From positions 1,116,001-1,180,000 of the forward strand of contig NZ_JAJSDZ010000005.1 of assembly GCF_021272385.1 (NCBI RefSeq): a stretch of 64,000 bases of DNA, given 5' to 3'. The stretch's first letter is position 1, and each line of letters starts with the position of its first letter. The notes beneath the pieces were generated by a model. That model saw only the letters and a list, made by a program, of their open reading frames with translations. It did not search any database and was not told where the DNA came from. The translations under genes and the position numbers were made by a program. Source of the DNA: Vibrio salinus (GTDB lineage Bacteria > Pseudomonadota > Gammaproteobacteria > Enterobacterales > Vibrionaceae). Shown piece by piece: positions 20,280-31,517 of the stretch.

Positions 20280-20306
20280 AAGGCCATCTTATGATGGCCT
20301 TTTTCT
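20280..20306 (+). terminator. Terminator between ygiM and cca
   Basis: GGCCATC / GATGGCC, 4-base loop, followed by TTTTTC. The cca start lies only 26 bases beyond, so its own promoter would have to overlap this hairpin, or some read-through supplies cca. Confidence 0.85.
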
Positions 20307-20331
20307 CCTGTGGCAGACATTGGATATAAAT

Positions 20332-21558
20332 GTGAAAATTTATCTTGTTGGCGGTGCTGTCAGAGACAAGCTGCTGAAAATCGACAGTGATGACAGAGAC
20401 TGGGTTGTGGTCGGTTCTACACCTGAGGAAATGATGAAACAGGGGTTTACACCGGTCGGTAAAGACTTTCCGGTATTTTTACATCCAACAACTCAGGAAG
20501 AACACGCATTAGCAAGGACAGAGAAAAAAACCGGCAGCGGCTATACCGGATTTGAATGCTATTTTTCTGAAGAAGTCACACTGGAAGAAGATTTACGCCG
20601 CCGTGATCTGACCATCAATGCCATGGCATTAGATGAGTCCGGTATGGTTATCGATCCTTATGGTGGTCAGCGCGATCTCGAACATAAGCGGTTACGCCAT
20701 GTATCTGAAGCCTTTAGTGAAGATCCGCTCCGCGTACTCCGTGTCGCCCGTTTTGCCGCCAAACTCGCTCATTTGGGATTCCGTGTTGCGGAAGAAACAA
20801 TGCAGCTGATGAGTCACATTACCGAATCCGGCGAGCTTGAACATTTAACGGCAGAGCGTGTGTGGCTTGAGTGGCACAAATCACTCACGACTCCTTCTCC
20901 TCATATTTTTTTTAACGTACTCAGAGACTGTGGAGCATTAGCCGTCCTGCTGCCGGAGCTGAATAACTTGTTCGGGGTTCCTCAGCCAGAAAAATGGCAT
21001 CCGGAAATCGATACCGGCATACACACTCTGATGGTACTGAAACAGGCCGCCCAGTTAAGCCCCTGCCCCCAAATTCGTTTTGCCGCCACGGTTCATGATC
21101 TGGGCAAAGGCATCACCCCACAGAATGAATGGCCAAGTCATAAAAAGCATTGCCATAACGGTCTGGCACTCATCAATCAGGTTTGCGACCGTTTCAAACT
21201 TCCAAATGATTACCGGGAACTTGCTCTGATTGTCTGTGAACAGCACTCTAACGTACACAGAGCGATGGAATTACGTTCTGATACGTTCGTACGGATTTTT
21301 GCAAAAATAGACGTATGGAGAAAACCAGAGCGTCTGAATGCCCTATTAACCTGCTGTCATGCTGATCACACTGGCAGGAAAGGTTCAGAAATGAAACCGT
21401 ATCCGCAAAAAGCCATTTTTGAACAGGCTTATGCTGCCGCAGCCGCTGTCAATGCTCAGGATGTTATTGCCCTAGGATTTAAAGGAAAGGAAATCAGAGA
21501 ACAACTGGATAAGCTCAGAGCCCATCAAATAAAGATGGAATTAAATCTCACCCACTAG
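20332..21558 (+). CDS. cca: CCA-adding tRNA nucleotidyltransferase (with HD domain)
   Basis: Cca builds or repairs the CCA end of tRNAs. The class II nucleotidyltransferase head shows KIYLVGGAVRDKLL and DSDDRDWVVVG (metal-binding acidic residues), then RRDLTINAMA and EDPLRVLRVARFAA. The C-terminal HD domain (FAATVHDLGKG, near residue 255) is the phosphohydrolase found in the gamma-proteobacterial enzyme. The GTG at 20332 is chosen because it gives the family N-terminus VKIYLVGGAVRD; the TTG at 20320 is four residues longer. 408 residues against 412 in E. coli. Confidence 0.96.
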   Translation: MKIYLVGGAVRDKLLKIDSDDRDWVVVGSTPEEMMKQGFTPVGKDFPVFLHPTTQEEHALARTEKKTGSGYTGFECYFSEEVTLEEDLRRRDLTINAMALDESGMVIDPYGGQRDLEHKRLRHVSEAFSEDPLRVLRVARFAAKLAHLGFRVAEETMQLMSHITESGELEHLTAERVWLEWHKSLTTPSPHIFFNVLRDCGALAVLLPELNNLFGVPQPEKWHPEIDTGIHTLMVLKQAAQLSPCPQIRFAATVHDLGKGITPQNEWPSHKKHCHNGLALINQVCDRFKLPNDYRELALIVCEQHSNVHRAMELRSDTFVRIFAKIDVWRKPERLNALLTCCHADHTGRKGSEMKPYPQKAIFEQAYAAAAAVNAQDVIALGFKGKEIREQLDKLRAHQIKMELNLTH

Positions 21559-21621
21559 AATTTGACTGAATTAGTCTAATATCGACTCATCTGCAAAACA
21601 CAAGAACGATAACTTCTTACT

Positions 21622-23280
21622 CTAGCTGATTTTTTTATTAATAATATCAACAATAGGTTCTGGTTTGTGTATATAATAACCTTGTACAAACTGGACACCA
21701 ATCTCGGTAAGACACTGATAAATTTCTTTATTTTCAACATATTCAGCTACCGTTTTTAATCCCATAGCCTTACCGATTTCATGAATAGACTTAACCATTT
21801 GATAGCTAATTTTATCTTTATCTATATCGAGTACGAACGAACCATCAATTTTAACCGTATCAAGTGGTAACTCTTTCAAATAAGTGAAAGACGAAAGGCC
21901 CGTTCCAAAATCATCAAGTGAAAAATGAAAACCAAGGTCAATTAATGAATTCATTATTTCTATTGTTCTGTTAAAGTCACTCATTGCAGAAGTTTCAGTA
22001 ATTTCAAAGATGATACATGCTGGATCAAAAACATAACTATTCATCATTTTATTAATAAAATCTATCACAGTATAATCCGAAATAGTCTGACCTGATAGAT
22101 TGACCGAGTATACGAACTCATTACCACTTCCCATAGAACTAAATAAAGTTTTCATAACATATCTATCAATTTCCGGCATCATATGATAGCGCTCGGCGAC
22201 GGGAATAAAAGTAGAAGGAGAAAAGATATCTCCTCGAAGACTTTTTAATCTCAAAAGTATTTCATAATATCGACTGTTACTATCAATTGTGGAAGCAATT
22301 TTTTGACCATAAAGAACAAATTTTTCATTCTCAATAGCATTATTCAATTCGTCAACAATCCCAACTTCCTGAATATAATTTTCAAATTCATTGTTATCGC
22401 TATCAATGATATACGTACGATTTTTTCCATTACTTTTTGCCAACTTACAAGCCGTACTTGCAATACTAAGAAGTTTATTTAACTCTGGAGCAGTATCAAT
22501 ATAGAAAGGTGCTATACCACAAGAAACCGTAATTCGTACACTATTTTCATTAAGGTAAAACTGTCTTGAGCCTATTAATTTTCGAACACTCTCAGAAAAG
22601 CCCTTCGCTTCATGAATAGAATGGTCTTGGAGCAAAATAACAAACTGATCACTACCTATACGTGATATAAGTTGACCCTCTGAAACACGACTTTTTAAAA
22701 TATTAGCAATTCTACACAGAACTTCATCACCAAGTGAATAATTAAAAGAATCATTAATTTTTGTAAAATTATCGATGTCAAAAAAAATCAATGCTGCATT
22801 CTGTCTAAAAATAAAATTATTTTGATTTATCAGCTTATGAAACCTTTCTTCAAAATGCTTTCTATTACTCAACTGTGTTAATATATCAATATCATCTTTG
22901 TATAAAGATTTTTGATCGTTGGTTTTAGTAATTAATATTACGACGCCTTTCAACATTCTACAGCATCGAATATTTATATTTAGGTCATCAACAATAAAAC
23001 CATGTAAATCCAGCTGTTTGTATCTTCCATTTATCAACAGACATTCTATCTTATCGACTAAATCAGGAAATCTCTTAAGTATATTTCGAAAGTCCTGATC
23101 TAGCATATTTTCAGTTTTTTCTTCACCATCCCCTAATCCAAGCCAATTAATGGCGATGGTATTAATTAAATTTATTTCACCAGAATCAGAAAGTGCAATT
23201 AGTCCATTTGGGAAAGCGCTAATAACACCAGACATTAATTCTATCAGCGTTGATGAGTTTTGTTCTAATTCAATATGCAT
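21622..23280 (-). CDS. PAS-GGDEF(degenerate)-EAL c-di-GMP phosphodiesterase
   Basis: A 552-residue cytosolic protein with no membrane segment. An N-terminal PAS-like region (about 10-120; ALSDSGEINLINTIAINWLG) is followed by a GGDEF domain (about 130-290) whose signature is RIGSDQF instead of GGDEF and which lacks the RxxD inhibitory site, so cyclase activity is unlikely. The EAL domain (about 310-550) keeps the catalytic set: YEILLRL, SVNLSG, FEITET, LDDFGTG, VKIDGSF, AEYVE and QGYYIHKP. It should therefore hydrolyse c-di-GMP, perhaps tuned by GTP on the dead GGDEF site. The ATG at 23280 is preceded by AGGAGGTGAT, an almost ideal ribosome site located inside the end of the upstream kinase gene. 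It is the last gene of a three-gene AT-rich operon. Confidence 0.9.
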   Translation of the reverse strand: MHIELEQNSSTLIELMSGVISAFPNGLIALSDSGEINLINTIAINWLGLGDGEEKTENMLDQDFRNILKRFPDLVDKIECLLINGRYKQLDLHGFIVDDLNINIRCCRMLKGVVILITKTNDQKSLYKDDIDILTQLSNRKHFEERFHKLINQNNFIFRQNAALIFFDIDNFTKINDSFNYSLGDEVLCRIANILKSRVSEGQLISRIGSDQFVILLQDHSIHEAKGFSESVRKLIGSRQFYLNENSVRITVSCGIAPFYIDTAPELNKLLSIASTACKLAKSNGKNRTYIIDSDNNEFENYIQEVGIVDELNNAIENEKFVLYGQKIASTIDSNSRYYEILLRLKSLRGDIFSPSTFIPVAERYHMMPEIDRYVMKTLFSSMGSGNEFVYSVNLSGQTISDYTVIDFINKMMNSYVFDPACIIFEITETSAMSDFNRTIEIMNSLIDLGFHFSLDDFGTGLSSFTYLKELPLDTVKIDGSFVLDIDKDKISYQMVKSIHEIGKAMGLKTVAEYVENKEIYQCLTEIGVQFVQGYYIHKPEPIVDIINKKIS

Positions 23281-24298
23281 TATTATCACCTCCTCTGATA
23301 ACTATCACAGTCGCGGCAAGATGCTCTAGAGCACAATCATCAAAAACTGTTGCAGCAATTTTGTAAGCATCCCATTCGGACCAATGTTCACCTTCACGAA
23401 GACGACTTATATCTATACCAAGAGAATGAAAAACTAGAGTAAAACGACCATTTCTTGGCAAGCTAGTATAGGATAATAATCCTTGCGATGACTTCTCTAA
23501 GAATACTTCAGAGTCACCTGTACAATCGTTTTCAAGCCAGTAGATATCAGGCATATTTACCAATAGATATTCAATATACTCATTGTTTATTCTAACCAAA
23601 CCTATTTTTCTTCGATTTTCCTCTACGGCTGTATTACCAAAAAACGTTTTAAACTGCTCAAAAATAATTTCAAGAGGTATTTGAATATTTCGAGTCACTT
23701 CATCAACAAAATGACTTACCAACACGTCAAATTTTTGGTTAGGTTTGTTTTCATTGTAAGTATCATCGGCTAAAACAACAAAATAAGTATCTCCATGAAA
23801 TTCTTTCACTACATGAATATTACTATTATATATATGACCAACGGCAGGATGAGAAATAGTTCTAACCAAGATATTCTTTTCTGAAACAGGAAGAAAGTGA
23901 CGTAAAATTACAGAAGTACCCGTATTGTCTGACTTCTTTATTATCATCTCATCAGCACAACGAAGCGCCACTCCGAGCCCCAGACCAAAACTTTTCTCTT
24001 TGTAGGTCGAGTAACCATCTTGCATAGCTTTAGATATATCGGCGATGCCAGACCCACAGTCTTCAATAACAACTTCGATTCCTAAGTCATTAGCTGTATT
24101 TGATATATCGACATTTGCTCCAGAGGCATGGCGAACTGCATTTATAGCAATTTCAGACACTGCTATATTAAAAAGGCTTGCCTGATAATCTGAAAAACCA
24201 ATTTCTATAGCATATTTTTTACAATACGATGCGATTAAGTAGGCATCAACTTCATTTTCTATTGAATAAGTAATATCTCCAGTATTTTTCTGTTTCAC
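23270..24298 (-). CDS. RsbT-like ATP-binding kinase fused to an RsbX-like region
   Basis: A 342-residue protein. Residues 1-135 are a GHKL kinase of the RsbT/RsbW type: N-box SEIAINAVRHASG (Glu49, Asn53), G1 box DCGSGI (80-85) and G2 box GLGLGVALRCADEMII (105-120), most like the switch kinase RsbT. Residues 141-342 look like a PP2C/RsbX phosphatase fold by pattern (GDTYFVVLADD near the first metal site, then RINNEYIEYLLVN and RFTLVFHSLGIDIS), but the usual later Asp residues (HTDG, DDLT) are missing, so it may be a pseudo-phosphatase. GTG start; its G is shared with the TAG of the STAS gene (TAGTG). The C-terminal assignment is by eye and less certain than the kinase. Confidence 0.75.
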   Translation of the reverse strand: MKQKNTGDITYSIENEVDAYLIASYCKKYAIEIGFSDYQASLFNIAVSEIAINAVRHASGANVDISNTANDLGIEVVIEDCGSGIADISKAMQDGYSTYKEKSFGLGLGVALRCADEMIIKKSDNTGTSVILRHFLPVSEKNILVRTISHPAVGHIYNSNIHVVKEFHGDTYFVVLADDTYNENKPNQKFDVLVSHFVDEVTRNIQIPLEIIFEQFKTFFGNTAVEENRRKIGLVRINNEYIEYLLVNMPDIYWLENDCTGDSEVFLEKSSQGLLSYTSLPRNGRFTLVFHSLGIDISRLREGEHWSEWDAYKIAATVFDDCALEHLAATVIVIRGGDNNAY

Positions 24299-24729
24299 TA
24301 ACGAATAGCCTCAGAAATAGGAACAAGATTAAAACCAGACTGCTTAATGCAAAAATACATCGCCGATTTTAAATCTCTTAAAATCTTATGGTTACCCAAA
24401 TCGACACCAGCATTTACCATCGTTCTTGCTATCATCCCTTTTAATCCACAGAATATAGGTGATGATCCAACTAACACTATAGTGTCTGCAAGCCTAACAA
24501 GCTGTAATGCCACCGATGTATCTATCGCATAAACATTAGATAAATCCACAATGACAAAATTACTATCTGATGACTCAACCATATTCGTAAGCTTTGCGGT
24601 AACTGCTTCCATCCGTGCAGAGTCTATCGTTCCAAATAAGCCAGTATAAATACAGTTGTCAAAGATTTCAGATGCCACCATTGGTGATTCTCCACCCAAC
24701 TGTTTACGACTAAAAGCAATATCACTCAT
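24298..24729 (-). CDS. STAS domain protein, RsbS/RsbR-like anti-sigma antagonist
   Basis: A single STAS domain of 143 residues. The core VIVDLSNVYAIDTSVALQL and GLKGMIARTMVNAGVDLG follow RsbS/RsbR from stressosomes; Thr71 aligns with the phosphorylated Ser59 of B. subtilis RsbS by my recollection of that sequence. It would be the substrate of the adjacent RsbT-like kinase. The start is uncertain: the ATG at 24729 has a poor ribosome site, whereas the ATG at 24681 (MVASEIFDNCIYTG) has GGTGGAG 8 bases upstream and an RsbS-like N-terminal length. First gene of the three-gene operon, of markedly lower GC than its neighbours. Confidence 0.85.
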   Translation of the reverse strand: MSDIAFSRKQLGGESPMVASEIFDNCIYTGLFGTIDSARMEAVTAKLTNMVESSDSNFVIVDLSNVYAIDTSVALQLVRLADTIVLVGSSPIFCGLKGMIARTMVNAGVDLGNHKILRDLKSAMYFCIKQSGFNLVPISEAIR

Positions 24730-24903
24730 AATTTACAACCAACCAATTGACATTTTAAATAATAAATTTTTATTAAAATAAAACGGTAAAATAGAAAAAA
24801 GTAGCTATTTTTCATCACAAACAGAAGATGAATATAGCTATCGCTTATTTATTAAAATAGACCAAATCTTCACATAAGCAATAGTTCTAATAAGAGAACT
24901 CTC

Positions 24904-25047
24904 TTTGAAGAATTTAAACGAGAAGCAGAACACAGACAGCATAGTGCAGGTATTTTTGATTACATAGAACGGTTCCATAATCCAAGAATGGAGCATAGAC
25001 TAGCGAATCGAGACAGCCAATTTACGTCTTTACAAAACTGTCCGTGA
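24904..25047 (+). pseudogene. IS3-family transposase remnant (C-terminal fragment)
   Basis: Translating from 24904 to the TGA at 25045-25047 gives about 47 residues including GIFDYIERFHNPRMEHRLA and ending QFTSLQNCP. The FDYIERFHNPRM segment is the characteristic C-terminal end of a group of IS3-type (orfB, DDE/rve) transposases. The catalytic part and the left end are gone. It marks an old insertion at the eno-side edge of the AT-rich STAS/kinase/EAL block. Confidence 0.7.
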
Positions 25048-25080
25048 GAACGGGAGAGAACTCCACAAATGACACCCATA

Positions 25081-25109
25081 AAAAAACGCCTCCAACCGGA
25101 GGCGTTTTT
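25081..25109. terminator. eno terminator
   Basis: AAAAACGCCTCC / GGAGGCGTTTTT, 12-bp stem with 4-base loop; ends minus-strand eno transcription and could act in both directions. Confidence 0.92.
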
Positions 25110-25133
25110 CGAATATCAGACAAACTTAAAAAA

Positions 25134-26441
<1,308 letters not shown>

Positions 26442-26460
26442 TCATTGAATATAAATGTCA

Positions 26461-26493
26461 AATTTAAAGGGAAGCCGAAACAGACGACTTCCC
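26461..26493 (-). terminator. Hairpin between pyrG and eno
   Basis: On the minus strand GGGAAGTCG pairs with CGGCTTCCC (one G-U) around a 7-base loop, followed by TTTAAATTT. Partial terminator or attenuator between the two genes. Confidence 0.6.
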
Positions 26494-26500
26494 GTGTCCT

Positions 26501-28210
<1,710 letters not shown>

Positions 28211-28328
28211 TTACCACCACAACGTGAAACTTATCACACTCGAATTTTTTCTTTATTGCGTCAAATCAATTCAGGAGATTAACACACTGTGGTTTACCGA
28301 CGATAAACAGGCCGGTTACCCAGTCATA

Positions 28329-29135
28329 TTATTGCTCATTCTTTTCCGTATTTTTTACCTGTTGCCAAAAGTTTTCCAGTTCGTCCAGAGAATACTCTTC
28401 AAGACTTTTTTCTTGCTGACCAACGATAGATTCAATTCCCCGAAAACGCCGCATAAATTTCAGGTTGGCTTTTTGTAGTGCCGTTTCAGGATCGCACTTC
28501 AGATGCCGGGACAAATTCACAACCGCAAACAGCAAATCGCCGACTTCTTCCTCCAGTTTGCTCTGCTCCACCGGAACCCGATCGGCTTCTTCCATCACTT
28601 CGCCAATCTCTTCACGAACTTTGTCAACGACCGGTCCGACGCTTTCCCAGTCAAACCCATATTTAGCGCATTTCTTCTGAATTTTTACGGCCTTACCTAA
28701 TGCAGGAAGTGACCCAGGCAACGAATCGAAAATACTGTCATTCTGAGACAATGGTTTCGCGGCCTTTTCCTGTTGTTTCACTTTGTCCCAGTTAGCCCGG
28801 ATCGCTTCATCACTCTCAAAGACCTGATCACTAAACACATGAGGATGGCGGCGGATAAGCTTTTCATTGAGGTCTGAAATAACATCGTTGAAATCAAACA
28901 ATTCCTGCTCTTTTGCCAATTGACTATAAAAAATGGCCTGAAAAACGAAATCACCCAGTTCTTCTCTTAAGTTATCCCAGTCGCGGTTATGAATCGCGTC
29001 AACGACTTCATACGTTTCTTCAATCGTGCAGGGAATAATGGAATCGAAAGATTGTTTCTTATCCCAGGGGCATCCATTCTCAGGATCCCGCAGTTGTGTC
29101 ATGATTTTCTGCAATTCATCGATAGGGCTGGTCAT
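28329..29135 (-). CDS. mazG: Nucleoside triphosphate pyrophosphohydrolase MazG
   Basis: MazG hydrolyses NTPs to NMPs and pyrophosphate and can lower ppGpp levels under amino-acid stress. Two MazG helical domains are visible, each with the ExxE...ExxD metal motif: EETYEVVDAI and REELGDFVFQAIFY in the first, EEVGDLLFAVVNLSRH in the second. CPWDKKQ near the N-terminus is characteristic. The ATG at 29135 (10 bases after AAGGAG) gives the standard N-terminus MTSPIDELQKIM; the TTG at 29144 is too close to that site. 268 residues. It follows relA, which is biologically consistent. Confidence 0.96.
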   Translation of the reverse strand: MTSPIDELQKIMTQLRDPENGCPWDKKQSFDSIIPCTIEETYEVVDAIHNRDWDNLREELGDFVFQAIFYSQLAKEQELFDFNDVISDLNEKLIRRHPHVFSDQVFESDEAIRANWDKVKQQEKAAKPLSQNDSIFDSLPGSLPALGKAVKIQKKCAKYGFDWESVGPVVDKVREEIGEVMEEADRVPVEQSKLEEEVGDLLFAVVNLSRHLKCDPETALQKANLKFMRRFRGIESIVGQQEKSLEEYSLDELENFWQQVKNTEKNEQ

Positions 29136-29152
29136 CTCTGGCAATCTCCTTT

Positions 29153-29188
29153 AAAAATAGAAAAGCGAGGTATTATAAACCTCGCTTT
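29153..29188 (-). terminator. relA terminator
   Basis: AAAGCGAGGT / ACCTCGCTTT around a 7-base loop, followed on the minus strand by TCTATTTTT, in the relA-mazG gap. Confidence 0.85.
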
Positions 29189-29220
29189 AAGTAAGCACTA
29201 ACTAATCGGGATAGTGATAA

Positions 29221-31440
29221 TCAGCCAAGACGTTTAACGGAAAGAACGTCTTTTGTCTGTTCAATACGCTGAGTCACTCTGGACAAAACTTCCACACTCT
29301 GAACTTCAAGTTCAAAATCCATATAAATAATCTGACGGCTGTGATCAGAGCGGCTTCTCATACTGGAAACTTTGATCTTTTCATTGGCCAGTAACGTTGT
29401 GATATCTTTCAGCAACCCACCACGTTCCATCGCTTCAACCCGGACAGGTATAACATAAGAACCAACCAAACCACCGCCCCAGACGGTATCAATGATCCGC
29501 TCAGGTGCGTGATGACTTAACTCTTCCAATTGCTCACAGTCACTCCGGTGGACCGAAATACCGCGTCCCTGAGTAATGTAGCCTTTAATATCATCACCAG
29601 GAATAGGCCGGCAACAACGGGCCAGATGCGTCATCAAGTTATCAACGCCTTCCACCACAACAGCATCTTTCCCGGGGGCAGACTTAGCAACTTTTGTCTC
29701 ACTTTCCTGAAGTTTTTCAAGCGCAAGCTTATCTTCTTCTTCCGCCGTGGGTTTATTCACCAGCGCATTAATGTGATTCACAATCTGGTTGATTTTTAAA
29801 TCGCCGCTGCCAACACCAACGTACAGCTCATCCGGGGTATTCACATTAAACCGTTTCAGTGCATATTCACTGGCGTCTTTCAGGGTTGCCCCGATCTTTA
29901 CCAGCTCAGATTCCAGAATTTCACGTCCGGCTTCCAGATTCTTCTCCCGGCTCTGTTTTCTGAACCACGCATTAATTTTTGCTCTGGCCCGGCTGGAATG
30001 AACAAATCCTAAAGAGGGGTTTAGCCAGTCCCGGGAAGGATTGGGTTCTTTGGCTGTGATAATTTCAACCTGATCGCCCATTTGCAGCTGATGAGTAAAA
30101 GGAACAATCCGTCCTCCTACTTTCGCTCCGATACACCGATGGCCAACTTCTGAGTGAATATGATACGCAAAATCAAGCGGTGTCGCGCCCATCGGCAAAT
30201 CGACGACATCCCCCCGGGGAGTGAACGCATAAACCCGGTCATCGAATACCTGACTTCTTAACTCATCGAGCATCTCGCCCGAATCGGACATTTCTTCCTG
30301 CCAGTCAAGAAGTTTACGTAACCAGGCGATTTTTTCATCGTAGCCGCTTCTGCCAGCTGAGCTGCCTTCTTTGTACTTCCAGTGTGCTGCGACCCCAAGC
30401 TCTGATTCTTCGTGCATTTGCTTGGTCCGGATCTGGATTTCTATCGTCTTTCCTTCCGGCCCTAAAATGACAGTATGAATAGACTGGTAACCATTTGGCT
30501 TGGGGTTAGCCACATAGTCATCAAACTCGCTGGGCATATGTTTGTATTTGGTGTGCACGACACCAAGAGCGGCATAACAATCCTGAAGTTGATCCGCAAT
30601 GATTCTCACCGCCCGGACATCGAACAGTTCATCAAATGCCAGATTTTTCTTCTGCATCTTTCTCCAGATGCTGTAAATATGCTTAGGACGGCCACTGACT
30701 TCGGCATTAATGTCTGCGTTATGCATTTCATCGCGAAGATCGTCAACGAAATCTTTAATGTATTGCTCCCGGACAATCCGCCGTTCGGACAACTGTTTGG
30801 CAATTTGTTTATAGGTTTCCGGCTGCTGGTAACGGAAAGCATAATCTTCCATTTCCCATTTAAGCTGACCGATTCCCAGACGGTTTGCCAGTGGCGCATA
30901 GATATTGGCGCACTCTTTCGCGGCAATCCGCCGGATTTCATCCGGTTGCCGTTTCACTTCACGTAAATTGCAGATTCGTTCTGCCAGCTTGATAACAACG
31001 CAGCGAAAATCATCGACCATCGCCAATAACATTCTCCGGACATTATCCACCTGAGCCGACGCTTCACTCCCCTGCAGGGTAACATTAAGCTGGCCGATCG
31101 CCGCCATCTCATCCACCCCATCGATGAGTTTAATAATTTCCTTGCCATAAGATTCCGTGAGTTCTTCACGATCAATCAGCCCACCAGAGACGATCGGAAA
31201 CAAGATGGCCGCCACCAGTGTCGGCCGATCCATGGACAACGTTATCAGAATTTCAACCATTTCCCGGCCGCGCCACAACAACAAAGGGCCGTCGGGATTA
31301 TTGACAACTATTGCTTCCATTTGCTGATAAACATCTTTCAGCTTTCTTGCTGTTTTGGATTCCTGATTCAGACCAGCAATCCACTTATCCAACTCAAATT
31401 GTTCGTCTTGATTCAAATGCGCGCTTCGTACAGCAACCAT
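29221..31440 (-). CDS. relA: GTP pyrophosphokinase RelA
   Basis: RelA makes (p)ppGpp on ribosomes stalled by uncharged tRNA. The N-terminal HD-hydrolase region is degenerate (FPIVSGGLID in place of the HD motif), as in RelA rather than SpoT. The synthetase domain has YSIWRKMQKKNLAFDELFDVRAVRI and ANPKPNGYQSIHTV; next come TGS (VYAFTPRGDVVDLPMGATPLDFAY), the conserved CCRPIPGDDIKGYI region and a C-terminal ACT domain. 739 residues against 744 in E. coli. It stands between rlmD and mazG, the conserved order. A YtfK homologue, known in E. coli to act on the ppGpp system through SpoT, is also in this window. Confidence 0.98.
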   Translation of the reverse strand: MVAVRSAHLNQDEQFELDKWIAGLNQESKTARKLKDVYQQMEAIVVNNPDGPLLLWRGREMVEILITLSMDRPTLVAAILFPIVSGGLIDREELTESYGKEIIKLIDGVDEMAAIGQLNVTLQGSEASAQVDNVRRMLLAMVDDFRCVVIKLAERICNLREVKRQPDEIRRIAAKECANIYAPLANRLGIGQLKWEMEDYAFRYQQPETYKQIAKQLSERRIVREQYIKDFVDDLRDEMHNADINAEVSGRPKHIYSIWRKMQKKNLAFDELFDVRAVRIIADQLQDCYAALGVVHTKYKHMPSEFDDYVANPKPNGYQSIHTVILGPEGKTIEIQIRTKQMHEESELGVAAHWKYKEGSSAGRSGYDEKIAWLRKLLDWQEEMSDSGEMLDELRSQVFDDRVYAFTPRGDVVDLPMGATPLDFAYHIHSEVGHRCIGAKVGGRIVPFTHQLQMGDQVEIITAKEPNPSRDWLNPSLGFVHSSRARAKINAWFRKQSREKNLEAGREILESELVKIGATLKDASEYALKRFNVNTPDELYVGVGSGDLKINQIVNHINALVNKPTAEEEDKLALEKLQESETKVAKSAPGKDAVVVEGVDNLMTHLARCCRPIPGDDIKGYITQGRGISVHRSDCEQLEELSHHAPERIIDTVWGGGLVGSYVIPVRVEAMERGGLLKDITTLLANEKIKVSSMRSRSDHSRQIIYMDFELEVQSVEVLSRVTQRIEQTKDVLSVKRLG

Positions 31441-31517
31441 TAATTTTTCGTCCTAGTCTTAATATTCTTATCTGCTTTTAAACTTACCAACTGATTTGAT
31501 AACGGGTCTGTCCCCCG

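Larger units (their letters stand above)
24730..25133. other. 404-bp AT-rich spacer between STAS gene and eno
   Basis: Contains very AT-rich sequence upstream of the STAS gene (24740-24800), where its promoter must lie although I could not pick convincing boxes on the minus strand. On the plus strand TTGACA (24747-24752) with TATTAA 18 bases later resembles a promoter that points at no gene. From 24904 to 25047 it holds a transposase scar, and from 25081 the eno terminator. Confidence 0.7.

Noticed and set aside
24747..24776. TTGACA ... TATTAA promoter-like boxes on the plus strand
   Set aside because: AT-rich sequence gives such matches by chance, spacing is 18 bases, and no gene lies downstream on this strand except a transposase scar.
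30475..30966. 163-residue plus-strand reading frame
   Set aside because: Antisense to the relA synthetase domain; shadow frame.
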